From assembly GCA_024449915.1 (NCBI GenBank), contig JAMZAV010000308.1, positions 186,001-250,000 of the forward strand: DNA of 64,000 nt, read 5' to 3'. The notes under the pieces were generated by a model, which was given only the letters and a program-made list of their open reading frames with translations, had not been told where the DNA came from and did not search any database. A program made the position numbers and the translations under genes. This document shows, one piece after another, positions 25,421 through 39,900 of this stretch; the stretch's first letter is position 1, and each line of letters starts with the position of its first letter. This DNA comes from Sweltsa coloradensis (taxonomy: Eukaryota; Arthropoda; Insecta; Plecoptera; Chloroperlidae).

Positions 25421-26060
25421 TTGATTCCTGAAACTTTGCACTTATCATGAACTTCGATTTCCATTGTCATAAACCCTTTCAGTAAACCGTGTTTTTGTAT
25501 TTTTGCTAAAAAAAATTAACAGTTGAAGGGGTTAGAATATTTTCGTTGTTTGTGTGACATTGACAACTGCACATAAATAGTAATGGGAAACATAAATGAT
25601 GGGCTAATTTAGATTTTTCAACTACTCGGATTAAGAAAACATTTTGGCTGGCATTGCTTCGGGTACACCTTAACATGTGTTCTTGTATGCTTATTTACAT
25701 AATGCGTTTTTGGCCAAATGAAATATAAACAATGCACCATAATGGATTTTGGACAAACTTACGTCGTCATGACTGAACTATAACAAAAACGTTAAAAAAT
25801 ATGATATTTCTTCAGCTAGAAGAAAATCAATCCAGAAATTTAAAAAAGCGTAAAAAGGTTTGTGATTTTAGGTCGACGGTTTTGCTGAATGCCCTGGTTT
25901 AACGTGCTTGCTCAACTCAAATGTTATTGAGATAGCGGCTGTCCTATGCTCGTACACTGGCGTAGCGTGCGCAACAATCCAGGCAGGGCATTTAGCCAAT
26001 CGTTTACTTTACACTCATGAATGGGGAATTGAATTTGAAATAATTGCAGAAGTAACTTAC
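25421..26060. other. Unassigned DNA (intron if the exon at 26061 is real)
   Basis: AT-rich with no recognisable coding block on either strand. I searched the minus strand for the continuation of the exon at 26061-26190 (a VLDTN..WYH-like block) and did not find it. Confidence 0.35.
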
Positions 26061-26190
26061 TAATTTCTCCTGGTTCGACAGTGACTTCCATACGAGAACA
26101 CTCATAGTAGCATTCTGGTGGTGGCTCCAGTACCCATCTCTTTCGTCCACGTAGCTGAGCTTGCCAGGAAGGGTGTTCCACATTATCAAC
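26061..26190 (-). CDS. Internal exon of a JmjC/cupin-type protein (partial)
   Basis: On the minus strand an acceptor TTCGTTCTAG precedes an exon of 43 codons plus one base, and a strong donor GTAAGT follows (26060-26055). The exon begins VDNVEHPSWQAQ and continues LRGRKRWVLEPPPEC, then MEVTVEPGEI. This matches the region of JmjC/cupin_8 proteins in which an HxD iron ligand is followed by W..Q..G.KRW.L.PP. The exon would supply the V and D of HVD, with His expected at the end of the previous exon. The leftover base A fits a second Ile codon (GEI-I). Such proteins are Fe(II)/2-oxoglutarate oxygenases or inactive relatives; the substrate is unknown. I found no neighbouring exons, so either the introns are large or this is a lone remnant. 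Confidence 0.6.
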
Positions 26191-28917
26191 CTAGAACGAA
26201 TAAACAACCCTTTAAAACAAGCAGCAACCCTTCAGACGAGAGATTTGTGAGTTATGACATCTGTTGACAGGTGATTGACCCAGAACAAATCATCTGCCAA
26301 TTGAACGCGAAACACACGTGAATCAGAAGTGGGATATTTATTGTTTATATTGTATTTGACAGTTTGAGTAATGATCACTGTCGCCACATGATCAACCCAG
26401 GAATCGTAATTAGCCCATTAAATAGGTAAAATACACACATACACATCAGAAGTGGGATATTCAGAGATTATTTGTAGCTGAAACGTGAGTTATGATAACT
26501 GTCACCGTATCCAGCTAGAGGTATGAAACTGACCTATAATATATATTGTTTGTAATGGTTTTGTTATCTACATGCGTTTTGTTATCAATGTGAATTTCGA
26601 TGATAAATCTAATGATTGATAGAGCTGTTGCGTGAAATTGCCATTGCAGAGATAATATTGAAAACAATTGTTGAATGAAAATAGAGCACCGACACGTTGT
26701 GGAATTATTCGTCACAAGCTATTAAAATTATAGCTTGTGGGTATAATTTACTCTAACTGGCCCCATAGGACACGAGTTTAAATTCTGTAAACATAGTCAT
26801 CGATTTGCTCACATGTTTGCTATTTTATTGGTGTTGCTATTGGTTATCGCAGCTGAGAGCCAGGAGTGAACACACAGGCGTTGTGCGACTGCCGGATGGG
26901 AGCGATGGTGAATCTGAATCAAGCACATTTCATTGTCAGGAGGAACGCAGTCAAATTCCTGGCCACGCATTACGCCGGACAGACGCCACCTTGTCAAGAC
27001 CCATGACAACTGGAAATGAATTTACATTTCTACTAAAAATTTTTTTTTTTTTTACATTTCAGAATAAAATATATTTTACCACTTTTTATTTAACAATGAG
27101 CGTGTTGTTGGCTTGGTCGTTATGACGTTATCACTCCAAAGATGGCAACACTTGAGTTTAGGTACATGCTTGCATTTTTTGGTATTGATTGTTTTTTTTT
27201 GTAATTTACTAGGTCCACAGAAACATAAAACAATATGTTTGATATTTTTATTTGATGGTTATTCATATTAATAAATACCTTTTAGTGCATGAAAATGTTT
27301 AAAGAAAAAAGCGTGGCATATTTGCAACTACACATACAGCATTAGTTCACGGTAGCGCTGCGAGTGTGCATTTCAAAACTAGCTACGAACCGTTGAACTT
27401 TGAAAATAAAAATCAAAAGGGTGCAATTTTGTCTTTCAACGATATCGGGATATTTTAACCCTATAATAATATCGATGTACACGGAGCAGCCACATCAGGT
27501 ATATGCACGTAATTCCTAGTGCAATGACCCTATGGGTAAGACTGTACTCAACTCTTGCAATCAGGTACGAGACTTCCATTAGACAAAAGGTGGTTTTCCA
27601 ATAAATTGCGCAAGATTATCATTCACCGCAGCTGTAATGAAGTACGAAATTGATTGGTTGGCAAAATGTGACCGAGGCACTTTAGAATTCCAAGCATTTA
27701 TTCACTATAATGCTTCAGATTAGAATCTGTTCAATGTATAATATCGTCCCTGCAAAAAACCTACTGCAGAAAACAAACACGCTACGACTTATTACCCTAT
27801 GGGTTCTTGAAGTAAGAAGTGGCAAGGTTTAAATCGTTTGCTTTTGTAATAAGACGACCCATAAACTTACCGCCCGCATGCGTATTAAAATGTGATATGC
27901 CCCCTCCCCACCATTCAACTCAGACTTGGTTTGTTATCGCGACCATGTAGAAAAGTCGAAGGAAAGCTTCTCAATCCATCCCTAGCTGAAATTAGTCTCA
28001 ATATAAAAACGAGCAAGTTAAACTACTCACACTCGTCATCCACATGCTCTCAACCCTTTTTATTCTTCTTCCAGTCTCCGTTTGATAGATGCTGATGTTT
28101 GGAAGCTCCACGGCCATTTGTGATCACTCCAAACTCGGCTGGCTTAATGTCGCAATATTTCTATCCCAGACCAACGTTTTATTTAACTTTGTTGGGCGTT
28201 GTGACCCTTTTTGTAACTTGCACGGTTCAGGGCAGCGAGTTAAACTAATAACCATGTACGAAGAAACTAATGTTTTGATTGACATTTAATCTCCTTAATC
28301 ATTCGCCGAGCCGTTGTAATAAGCAGGTTAAAAGTTTTTCGCTTTTATTTGTGAAATGTTACAATCTGTAAATGAAATAAAGTTTGAAATTACGCGCAAG
28401 TTAATTTCACGAGTGTCAGCGAAATCATTAGATTATTTCTGATGCCCTTGCATGTAAATTATCCAAGTATCTCTCTCATATAACAATCGTGACACTTGCA
28501 CAGCTTAGTGCACATGACGTTTATTTAATAACTAAAACGAATGATATATGGATAGAATTTGAATTTGCATTCACAAAAGCAACGTCGCTTTGAATACACA
28601 TTTTTAAACTGGTATTATGTTTTAATATTTATGACAAACTTAATTTTAAAGAAGAGATTATACACTAAACAAAATTTGTCTTTAGGAATTAGTGAATTTA
28701 TTGCTATCCCCAAATATTTTATAATTTCTGACAATTCCATACGGAGCATAAAAAAATATATAGTGATTTTGAGACTTCCATGCGCTTTGCAAGTTTAAAA
28801 ACTCGAAAAAATTGACAATAATTACGTTGTCAAATCATGATATAAGCCATTTCGAACTTTTTGTAAAGCAGTAAACAATTTAACAAGCTTACCATCGTAT
28901 GAATATCGACATTGCTC
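26191..28917. other. Unassigned DNA upstream of the minus-strand exon
   Basis: No further exon recognised. At 26814-26870 the plus strand encodes a hydrophobic start (MFAILLVLLLVIAAES) that stops after 18 codons; without a splice donor it is not called as a gene. A poly-T run lies at about 27041-27052. Confidence 0.35.
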
Positions 28918-29245
28918 AGCGAATGCTTTTTGTGGTCGCGTTGATGTATGGGCGATTTTTGCCTATCTCAAAACAGTCATAAAGTCCAATATTATTAAAA
29001 ATGTTAATTCAAATTTAGTCAAGAAAATGTAATGCAGAAGTCTCCTCAAAATCTCATCAAGATCAGAATAACGGAGGAGAAATAACGAGTAGAAAAACAA
29101 TTCTCAAAGTATGATTGTCATCTGAAATAATTCTTCGATCGTACAGAACAACGTGGCAGGTCCAAGTGGAGAGAAGTTCCCCAAAAAATGTTACAAGATC
29201 GCAGAGTACTTTCATCAGGTAGAGAGCAAACATAGCGATTTAAAA
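28918..29245 (-). mobile_element. Degenerate Helitron-like fragment
   Basis: GTCGCGTTGATGTATGGGCG, ATTCTTCGATCGTACAGAAC, ACGTGGCAGGTCCAAG and GTAGAGAGCAAAC occur in the same order as in copy 4 (18811-19377) but with many substitutions and gaps. Both ends are lost. It is an old copy in the same orientation as copy 4. Confidence 0.5.
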
Positions 29246-32200
29246 TATAAATTATTTTACTTGGGTTGGTCTAATATTGACGATTTTGCTACGGTCACTA
29301 AACTCATTCAACGATCCCAAGTCTAATGTTATTTCCCCTACATGTCGACACAAAGACAATATTCATTTCTGATTTGTTGCTCAAGATAACGATTACTTAC
29401 TCTGTAGATTAATTAGATAGATTGATTTTGCAGACAACTTATTCCCTGTTGTGATTTGGGGACACTAGTTTAGAAAAACAACGACCGCGACGTTTTAAAA
29501 CATAGCATAAACAAATTTAAATCTCATGCGTGTACTTGTATTATATTGAATCTAATTCATGTGTGACAGTTGAGGGGGCGAGTGGGAAGAAATAAAAACT
29601 GGTCATCCACATCGTTGTGTGGGAAACCACCTTAACGTTGCCAGCTCTGTCTCGTTTAGCAGTAAGTTTCAGAGGACGACCAAACTTTTAAACATGTTAA
29701 GAAGAAAAAAAAGTTTTTACTTTTACTCGAAACCGCTAAATTAAAACGAACAAGAACGCCAAGATAAATGCGAGCTCAAAGACGCGAGGAGCGGCGGAAG
29801 CGCACGATCACATCCGAATGCGTTACACATGGCGTTTAATTTGAATCATACACAATGTGGGACACCCTTTCAGAGTAAAAAGATGTAGTTAGATCGACAA
29901 CACCAAGAAAAATCCACTTTCGACTAGAAGTAAATCAAAGGCTGGGTGTGGTATAGATTCAACTAGACACACTTTTTAAAATTCATTAATTTAAAGGAAC
30001 TTGATTTACTCATGATCGTTTGTGTATATCCACCCAAATGGATAAATATTTATTTTTATATTCATGTTGTCTGTTGCTGGTGGATAGCAAACATTTGTTT
30101 AATCAGGCATGCCACTTTCCAACCTACAGCTATCATGTATTTAAACTCTGTTTTATTACATCTTGAAACATTTGAAAATTTGATTAAGTGATGTAATATG
30201 TCCTTAAGTACAAAATTGGTCAAAACAAATGTGACAAAATTGGACCAGTAAACACCAAACCACTGGCAACTAGGAGTTGGTAAATTTCATCTCCATGGCA
30301 ACCCTGATATTGTTGATTGATTGATAATATTTGTGTTTGTATAATTAGAATCGGACACAGTAGTAAACCAACATTGTGGAAACATGGTTGTTTGTAGATG
30401 TTTAATATTCGGTAATGTATAATTACCGCATGCTTATCTAATTCAATCACGGAGGTATTGACTGCGGACGCTCCCGCCAGGAATGCATTATGGTGCAGTC
30501 CTGTGGTCGGTGGAAGAATAGCACATTGCCTTCGAGCGCACACTCAAAACAACGGTTTGGTTTAGTTTCACGACATTTCAATAGACAAATCATCGTTTAG
30601 TTAGTTTAAAAACAATGATAATACTACTACCTAATTGGTTTCACTTGATAAATTAAAAATGCTGCAACAGCCATCTTCTATTGATTTTTGACAAGTAGTA
30701 GTACAGCAACAATAAGAGATAAAAAAACAAAAACAAACACTGCTATTTTAATTTGACTAATACACGCTTACAATCTATATAAACTTTTAATCAGTAGTTG
30801 ATGTCAAGTTTTGGTTAGGAACACACACTTTAAATTTCCCAGGAAAATCAGTAATATCACTACCAAATACATTGTTAGCAGCATACGTAAGGGCAGCCTC
30901 TTTTAACCTGCTTTTATGTGAACAAGTTTTATGGTAGTCGTTCCGATTCACATAATCATGGTTCTCAAACACATGTTCCTCTAGACAAGACGTTCATACC
31001 TTATGTTGGACAGTACAACGAATAAAGTAGTGATATTAACCAATTATCTGCTCATAAGTTCCATCACTGTAGATAGTTACTCTCGAAGTCGATTCTCTTA
31101 TGTTAGACCTGAGCTTTCTGGATCCGTCCCACATGTTCCATAATGTTCTCACGTATTAAACATCAGGTTGTATTGGAGCTTGATATTCATAAAGTGGAAC
31201 AGTTGAGCTTCATAATCTGCATCAATTACATCATACATGTGGCTATAATAGTTGTCTGCGATAGTGGTTTCATCATGTATAAAGTAACATAGTGAGTGAC
31301 TGAGGTTCGATTAAAAATGTATTCTGATAGTTTAGATAGTATTGTTGTTTGATACAACTTATTTGCAATATATGCATGAATAATCACACACAATAAACTA
31401 AAATAATACATTTATTTGATTGAGGACAGCATACTGCAATTTTACATCATTCAATCTCCAATCTTATAAAAAGAGCACGGCTTACAAATTCCAACAAAAT
31501 GTAAAACACATTCATAAAATCAAGTACAAATCAAAAGTTCATAAACGTTCTGATTAATGATTAAAAAGAAGCAAAATTTTTATAAATTTGCATAGAAAGA
31601 AATATCAATAAAACAAACATCTGGAATTAACATGATTTTGATTTATTAAGCAGATTATCAACGAGACGTGTAAATCAAAATAAACCATTACCATGTTTAA
31701 TATTGAAACAACTGTCTGCATTTAACAAGAGGATTCAAAATAATCCCAATTCTAGTTTAATACCAAGTAAATTGCTCAAAATAAACATTCACACTTGCAA
31801 TAAATATTCAAAATTATACAAACGCGAATCAAAATGTACATTGCTGATTCAGCTAATTTTGCTACAGTAATTTGTTCTCGTATACGTTTAAATTATTTCC
31901 GTGATGAAATAATGTGTGAATAAATAATTTAACATAGACACATAATCATTGGTACGTTGCACCTAGTGTATATTTGAATACAAATAAATTTTTGGGGATA
32001 TTTCCAAAAGAAAACTAAAGGTATGGTTTAATATTTTCACGTTGCTTGTTAATATGTTTCTCAGCTACGGGCTAAACATTTGAGAAAGCCTAAAGCTCGA
32101 ATACAGGAACGTGTTTGCCATCTATACGTCTTTATTAAAGGGTCTTTATCGGATGTATGATGATAATAAATTAGCACCGTGCAGGTACGAGCGTCAAACC

Positions 32201-33420
32201 CAAGCCCTTTGGTTACATTTGTGCGGACAAAGGAGGTGTCATTTTCACATTGTTTCGGTATAAGAAATGAGAAAGAGTGAAAACAAGTAACAGATCGCTG
32301 GGAAATACACACAAAAAGGATCTTTCGTGATCTCAGCACAAAGTAAAATAAAAGATAAATAATGGAAGCTAAAAACGTGTACCTATGCTTTGTCATTAGA
32401 TACAAAACGTAAACATAAATTGATTCACCATCAGTGAAAAAAATGCAAAACAGTTGAATTTATTTATTTTAGTTACATTACTAGGGTACATAATGTTTGT
32501 GTATTTCGTTCAATCAAAATGCTATTTTTTAGTTATTATATAATTTGTGGTAAAAGTAAAGATCACATACCATACTATTATTTTTAATCAAGTCCTTTCT
32601 AGATAAATAATATAGAAAGGTATCACACCAAATACGTTCAATTTATCACGTTGACGGCTCTAGAACATTGCACGTAGCCAGACATAACCAAGAAAAGGTA
32701 GGTTGGATGTCGGGCCCCACAATCCAGTCTGACCATCCGTCCATAAACATGGGACCACAAATCAAACGGCATCACGAGCAGGCCCGGAACTCCTCACACC
32801 ATTACGTCTACTGTCATTGCCATCAGGGTTTCACCTCGAAATTAATTATCCTTGCTGACACCGGGGTGCCCCCACCCCCTCCTGCCCCACCTCACACCCA
32901 CATTCACCGCAAGTCTCATTGGTATGGTTCGATGGGACGTATGCGTTCCAAGGAGAGATGGGAGAGTATTAAACGTTTTTTTTTGTATCTAGGAAAAATC
33001 TGGATGATATATTGGTTTCTGGGGTGAAATAGCTCTTGCCTTGTATTATTTTGTATTGGAGGTATTTCATAGGATGCAAACTCTCTCGTAGGTAGACTTG
33101 ATATGATTAATATAATCCAAAAGTTTAAAAGTAGTACTTACTACTTACCAAGTTAGAGTTTCTTTTTTAGTTTAGGTACGGCAGACAAATTGGTCTAGTA
33201 AATGGTTTCTTATATGTATTCTCCTTGAACAAATATGTTATATTATGTTCATATATTTTTCATTCGTCGATTATGTTATTTTTACAATTATTTTACTGTG
33301 TATATCAACATTAAACATTTGCGTTTGGTTTGGTATTAATTGAGTAGATGCAATAAAATATGACAATGTTTGTGCATTAAATGTTTGGCTATTAGTAATA
33401 CTTAAAAATCACATATAAAC
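29246..33420. other. Unassigned DNA, 4.2 kb
   Basis: Mostly AT-rich. Frames at 30220-30543 (minus), 32061-32405 (minus) and 32668-33027 (plus, with a proline/histidine-rich stretch) are longer than average but show no domain, splice context or composition that would support coding. Confidence 0.35.
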
Positions 33421-33512
33421 TTGCCCAGGGTGCAATGCATGCGGCAACGGGGTAAAAACTCTTGACCTCGGAATCAAGTCTCACATGTTTCTCTTGAGCC
33501 ACGACTGTTGGT
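33421..33512 (-). mobile_element. Internally deleted tRNA-SINE fragment
   Basis: GCCCAGGGTGCAATGCATGC matches the 3' body of the SINE at 4625 and runs directly into GACCTCGGAATCAAGTCTCA and GAGCCACGACTGTTGG, the minus-strand tRNA head. The middle of the body is missing. Confidence 0.5.
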
Positions 33513-35979
33513 TTCCGGGTGGCTGTAGTTGTGACTACAAAGTTTCTTACCGCTCTCAAGTAACGAAACCAAGGTATTTCTGTTCGCCAGAGACTAGCTT
33601 CAACGATTTTAATTAATCGGGGCTAAACAACAGCAGAAAGCTAACCACGTCTCTATAGAGGTGAAATTAGATTTCAATCAAGTGGCAACAACCTGATTGT
33701 GTTCGAAGGCTGTGCTAGACAGTTTGAATCAACAACTCTACTATCACTTAGTGCTTATAAACTATCAACATCGTTCAATATAACACAAGAAACAAGAAAT
33801 TGATTTAGATTTGACTCGAGATTGCAATGATAAATTTTAAATTTTAAAATTGTTAGTAACTGCAAGTAATTTGATCAGTTGGGATTAATTACACAGCAAA
33901 TATGTAGGTAATCTCTTTGATCTTATTTTCAGAAAAATCATTTCTTACTTCCTCGAACATGTTTTAGACAGCTAATAGTGACTTGCATGTTATTTGTCAA
34001 GTTTATACGATGATTTCTTTCATCACCGTTCCAGTATGCTCAGCCCAATACCTTAACCTTAACGTCAATTCTATCCATATTCGGTTTTTGAGGTGGCTAA
34101 ATTAGGATGAATTTCTAAATCATATGGCACCCAAAGAACCACATATGTTAAATATTTTTAAAAACAACAATAGCAAAGTTATAAATGTTTATTAATTAAA
34201 AAAAATATATTTCGTTACATCCAAATTGTTTAATATTTACAAGACAGATGGATTGGCAGATAATGAGTGTTTGAAAAGAATCTCTGGGTTCAAAGACCTA
34301 TGCAATCTTGACTCATTAGAATTTCCAATAAACGGTAATATTCTTAATGTAACCGGAAATTATAGTTCGACTTTTAAGATTAATATTTGATATTCTTATT
34401 AAGCTAGAGATCAACAGGTTTCAGTTACTAATTTAGCGTGGAACAACCGACAAGGAAATCCTTCTCGACAACCACTTTAAATAATTAAAATTCCCGAAAG
34501 CTCTTTCATTATTATTATTATCATCAGATGAATTTTAATTGTCTAGGCTTAAGAATATTCTCCAATAACGTATATTAATGTACGCATTTAAGAACGGACA
34601 AGAAAACGAAACTTCAATAAGAATCTCAAGAACCTAAAAAGAGTGTTCACATGTTTTCGAAATAAGCCAACCTCATTCTTAAAATACGAGCTTAATTATA
34701 TTATTCTAGCTCAATTTATATTATATTTATTTCTCTACTCTCAGTAATATGAAATGAAACACCAAATACATTATTAGCATCAATCTGCTGTAAAATACAC
34801 CTAAACGATTATTGTCTTCAGATATAAATCAAATCAATACAAATTCGCACAAGTTCAGCTTTTGCACGTAATATTACTCCGGCAAACCCAGACGTAAGAA
34901 ATTTGGTTTGGTAAACTATTAAGTTTGTTTTAAAATACTCTTCACTTTAATTTGGAATCGTTGTTAATTGAAAATTTGCGACATGTCATACATATGCACT
35001 TATAACCTGCCAATGCCACGTCTTTCAATCATGCTTTTCAAACATTCCTGCACTCACCAGTAGAACAATGTCCCTGTTTAAGAATTCGTTATTTTATGTT
35101 TGTTACAAACATACAAGAAAAACTTAACATTTTTCTACGGTTGATTAATTCCCTTGGTATATTGTTCTTTTCCGTAGCGCTGGCACTGTCTCGATGGTAT
35201 TGTTAACACTCATTGCGTAATATTATTGTTTGGAATATTATTATTTGCATATAAACGATTTCGATATAACGTGTTCAAACTATAACTTCATTATTGATAC
35301 CCGCAAGGAAGGTGTATGAAACTGTCAGTGTCGCTAATCTTAGCCAATCCCCGACGACTTGAGTTTCTCACCTCGTGTTCTGTAGCGAGTCGATTAGTTG
35401 GCTCACCTCAGGCAAACCACTATCAACTCGAACTAGAGTAACTAAGATCTCATCAAATTATTGATCATGCTCTAGCTAATTCATAATTAATTCATATATT
35501 CACAGCACGAAACGTTTAAGAATGAGAATAGCTTTATATCGAACACAAGCGACTTTATGAACAAATTCAACATTCACTTAACCTTAATAGTAGTTAACGT
35601 GTGTGCTCCCCATGCAATTAATTCAACTGTGTATTAGAACCATTTTGATCTTGATATTATAATAACTTTATTTTTAAAATTTGTTTAGTTAGGCTAGTGT
35701 AATTTTTAAAACTTTTCATTTTATTGTCATCATTTGCACATCAGTTTTTGCAACCGATATTAAAAAAACGTTACCTACATAATATGATGTTTTGTTTGAA
35801 AATATTGAATTATTTTATGTTTTCAAAATTTGTGTGGAATATCATTCTTGATTGACGTAAATAAAATGTATACAATAGTTTGAGTAAACATTTCGGGTCG
35901 GTTCGGGTATTTGGGTGCTGAACAGATTTCGAAAAAAGGTACCTGATTTTTGGGTAGCTAATAAATATGTTTTCGAGAT
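33513..35979. other. Unassigned AT-rich DNA
   Basis: No gene or bounded repeat recognised in about 2.5 kb. Confidence 0.4.
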
Positions 35980-36152
35980 ATTGTGGAGGTGGCGATCCAG
36001 GATTTACAAACGTTATTGGTGGAGGTGCCGGTCCAGGATTTACAAACGTTATTGGTGGAGGTGCCGGTCCAGGATTTATAAACGTTATTGGTGGAGGTGC
36101 CGTGTCCAGGATTTATAAACGTTATTGGTGGAGGTGCCGGTCCAGAAAATTT
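35980..36152 (+). repeat. 36-bp minisatellite, about 4.5 copies
   Basis: Tandem 36-bp units run GGTGGAGGTGCCGGTCCAGG followed by ATTTAYAAACGTTATT. The first and last units are partial or diverged, and one unit has a CGGT to CGTGT change. The unit core is the reverse complement of CCGGCACCTCCACC found at 23117, 23349 and 53234. The frame through it (GGGAGPGFTNVI repeats) is open only because 36 is a multiple of three. Confidence 0.9.
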
Positions 36153-36944
36153 GTAATTTATAGTCCATACAAAATGTGTTTGTGCCCCTCTGTGGGCTCA
36201 ACGGCTCAACGTTGACGCTTCAGACGGGGACTTTTGAAATTTTCGCTTCTATGCCAATGGTCAAACCAAATGTACCTTTTGAGGGGAGACTTTTTATGTT
36301 GTGAGCTTTTAGACAATTGGTTCCAAACAAATGTTTATTTTGCGTAAGTAGACCTTTAATTTTCTAACATGGATAATGTTAATGAAATACCTACGAGGGA
36401 GCGAAGGTACCCTACGTCACTTGTGTGTGTGGCACGGCACATGATAAAACCTATTGTGACCTACGATTGTCTTGCGGCTCTTAGGTTCACATTGTCCTCC
36501 AACAAGGATGATACACAATGTGACCCTTGGGGTCAGGGATTCCCCCCTTACTTCAAGTCGTTATAACAACACATTGCTGTGTTCTCGGCACCTCCATCAA
36601 GAGATTTCGATGTTGGGTAATCTATGCCTGTTTTGGGGGAAATAATACTGTATTTATGTGCTCTTGTAGTTTCGCTCCTTATTTCTAGCACCCCAATAAC
36701 CGTGCTGGTTAAAAAAAAAAAAATGCCATTTACCCTTGCGGGGTGGCTTCCAATTGCGTCCGACAAAGCCTTATTGCTGTGTATGCTACATTCGTATGCG
36801 TGTAACTATAGTCACGTCACATGCCTCCTGGATACTGCGGGCTGAGAAGCAAGCTAACTAAACGATCGGTCAAACAAATGCCCACAAGTAGAAAAAGGGT
36901 GCAATTTTGTATGCATGATGGCCCAATAAGTCAAAAATGCGGGC

Positions 36945-36946
<2 letters not shown>
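36153..36946. other. Unassigned DNA
   Basis: No gene recognised. A further single GGCACCTCCATCAA occurs at about 36588. Confidence 0.4.
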
Positions 36947-36976
<30 letters not shown>

Positions 36977-36986
36977 AAGAAGAAGA
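36947..36986 (+). repeat. (AAG)n microsatellite
   Basis: About 13 uninterrupted AAG units. Confidence 0.95.
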
Positions 36987-39900
36987 CAATAATCACACAT
37001 TGCTATAATATGCCTATATCAAGAACTAATTTTCAATTCGTATTACTTACATGGTGTAATAAATTGTCGTCATAGTCGTCCTCAATTTATTTTTTGAGCT
37101 TCTAATTATTTTCATCCGTTGCTTCTGACTTATTAATAAGTACTTGACGGTGCCACGGACTCCATTTCAATTACACATACAAAATTGAATATGACAGAAA
37201 GCGACGTTGCAATTCCATGAAACCTAGTATAAAACTCAACACCTGCAATTTGTTTGACACTTTCTCGCAGACTCATTTAAACCAGACTTAGGGAAATGTC
37301 ATGTTTAACATAAAACTCCCAAGTAAAATTCTACATCGCGACTCATGTCAAGTTAAATTTCTAATTTTGATTTAATTACTGCTTTTTTTAGATTTCACTT
37401 CACGTCTTTATTCAAATCTGTTTCGATTCCTAGTCGTAAACCTGCTGTCTTTTAAGTTAGACTAAGGGATCGGATTGAAAGCTTTTTCGCTTTCTTTCCA
37501 TTTACAGCAGAGAGGGACATCACATTTTTACCGAACGCTTCTTTCCCTTTTAGCATCTTATTTCGGACAAAGTCTGCCTGTTAAACACTTCACTGGTTTT
37601 AAGGTACGCCACGCTGGGACATCAAGCATAATATATGGAGGACACATTGCTGCTTCTCAATATATCTTGTAAATAAAATACTCCTCTCACAATGTAGTAT
37701 TGCGACAGAGCCAAGGAAGTTCGATTAGTTTTACCCTGTACTGATTTGTATTTTATATAAAAAAAAATCTTATACTGGAAAATACATTGTGTCTCCGGAT
37801 GTACATATTATGTTTGCTTAATGTTAAAAATAGTATTTTATACATGTCGTTATTATGTGTTGGCTATTTACTATTCCTTCGATATTTAAATATCATCGAA
37901 AAGTTTTCAATGAGAGAATATTTCATTTCAATATTAAATCCATTTGAGGTTATCTCGCTATGTGGATAACCAATAAAATGGTAATTGATCACTTTAAAAT
38001 AGGACTTTTGCGTTGAAAAACAAATCATTTGTAAGTTAGCCTAATGGGGAAAATATGTGTTTTCTAATCGAGGACCACCTTAGAAAATAGTATTTATATA
38101 GTCTCAATGACCCTCAAGGGAAGATGACCATTAGAGGCTACGCAGCACAGGCGCATAGCAATGAGGGAGGGAGACTAATGTAAACCCTTCCGTCCCACCC
38201 TACTAAAATAGGGTAGAAACGGGGGGAATATCATTAATATGAACAAACGAAGCGAGGATATCTTTCACGGTATGTAGGCAAATCGCACGTTCGTCGTCGC
38301 TACATTTACTGTCCATGAAATATGAAATCTAAACTGTAAGTGTTTCCTATAACGAATAACATATCTTGAATATTAATTTACCATTTCGAATTTAAAACAC
38401 AAATTACAAAACAAAAGAGTGAAAATTTCAAACCCTTCGTTATTTCGGTTAATAATAATATTATGTTTTAAAAATAATAACAATATATTCCTGAGGTTTG
38501 TAAATATTGGCAGAATTAGCCCTTGACCTTATTTGTTCTAGGTCTTCAAAGCAAGCCAGTCACACAGTTGTGAGTTAATTGGCTCGGATTTCACAAGGAG
38601 GAGAGGGGGAGTGTTTGGAACAAGATAGATGCAATAATAGGTATTCACGTCTTGGATTCAGAGGGAACTGTGGGGGGGGGAGGGCAAAGTTCCAAACCAT
38701 TGAGGAACCCGGGCAACTTGCCGTCAAGATTGATATGCTAACGCAGTCTCGTGTTCATCTACAAGCTAGAGGGCAACTCCTCGACAAAAACAGCTTCTTT
38801 CTGAAGGTTTACTGCACATCTGAGGTATTCTTTTCTAGTTTGACTTTTTCAAATGGGATTGTTTGCGTTTTAATTTAAATTGTACGCTTACATCAAAGAA
38901 AACTTGTGGGTGATTATTTTGAAACATGGCGATCAGCGCGTCATCTGACGAAATAGTTTTGCATCCGTGAGCATGGTTTACTTTTCACACTGTTAAAACA
39001 CATGCTACATTTTATGGTTTCAAGTGTCCTGATGATTATTTTAATAAAAGTCCCCCATATAATCGTAATTTTTTTTAACGACGATCGTTTTCGGAGAATA
39101 ATAAACAGCAAATCACGCCATACGATAAAGCCCCATAGAAATCACGATTAATTGTAATCTGCTTCAAAGTATGACGAATGCATCCAGATTTCAATGTCCA
39201 ACGATTGCATACATGTAATAATTACGACGATGAAAAACGGATATGAAAACGGAAACGTATGCTTTACAAGTTATAAAAATATTCGTTTTAATTAAACAAC
39301 ATATGTGAGTATTCAATGCTTTTCAAACCCTTGTAAACAACCATACTACTTTTCATTAGGTAGTGAATTTGAACTCAAATGATTACAACTGATGCAAGCA
39401 CACACCGAATTTCCGGTTCTATTAATTGGCTATTGGGAAATGTATGCACAACAGAGCAGTCCGCTATTTTGACCTAAATATAACTCCGAATAGAAACTAG
39501 CGCGCGTTTGCTAAAGTCAAATAGCAACGTTAACAAAAGGGTCGCAAATGAATAAACTTGTTTGCATAGTACATTTACGATTCAAAATTAATAACAGGGT
39601 ATATTACATGCACTTTCCAAGATTATTATTACAGATCTGACCAATTTTTTATCGAATAATTTTACTACAGTGCTATTTCACACTAAGAAAGCGTACGTTT
39701 AAAAAGTTGGCAAAATTATAATTTGGACTTTATATATTAATTGTAGGCAACATATTGCACACGTTTAGAAATAAAATAGAGTATCAAAACAAAAAAGCCA
39801 TCGAAACAGACATTCATATTAACGATACAATATTTAGTTTAATTGCATCGCATCACAATTTCCAACTGTCACTCATTTTTCTTGAATTCTATAAAATCTT

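Noticed and set aside
26814..26870. Signal-peptide-like start MFAILLVLLLVIAAES
   Set aside because: The frame stops after 18 codons and no GT donor lies at a useful place before the stop.
35915..36215. Open frames encoding Gly-rich or Arg/Tyr-rich repeats
   Set aside because: They are created by a 36-bp non-coding minisatellite, with no start, splice or flanking coding support.
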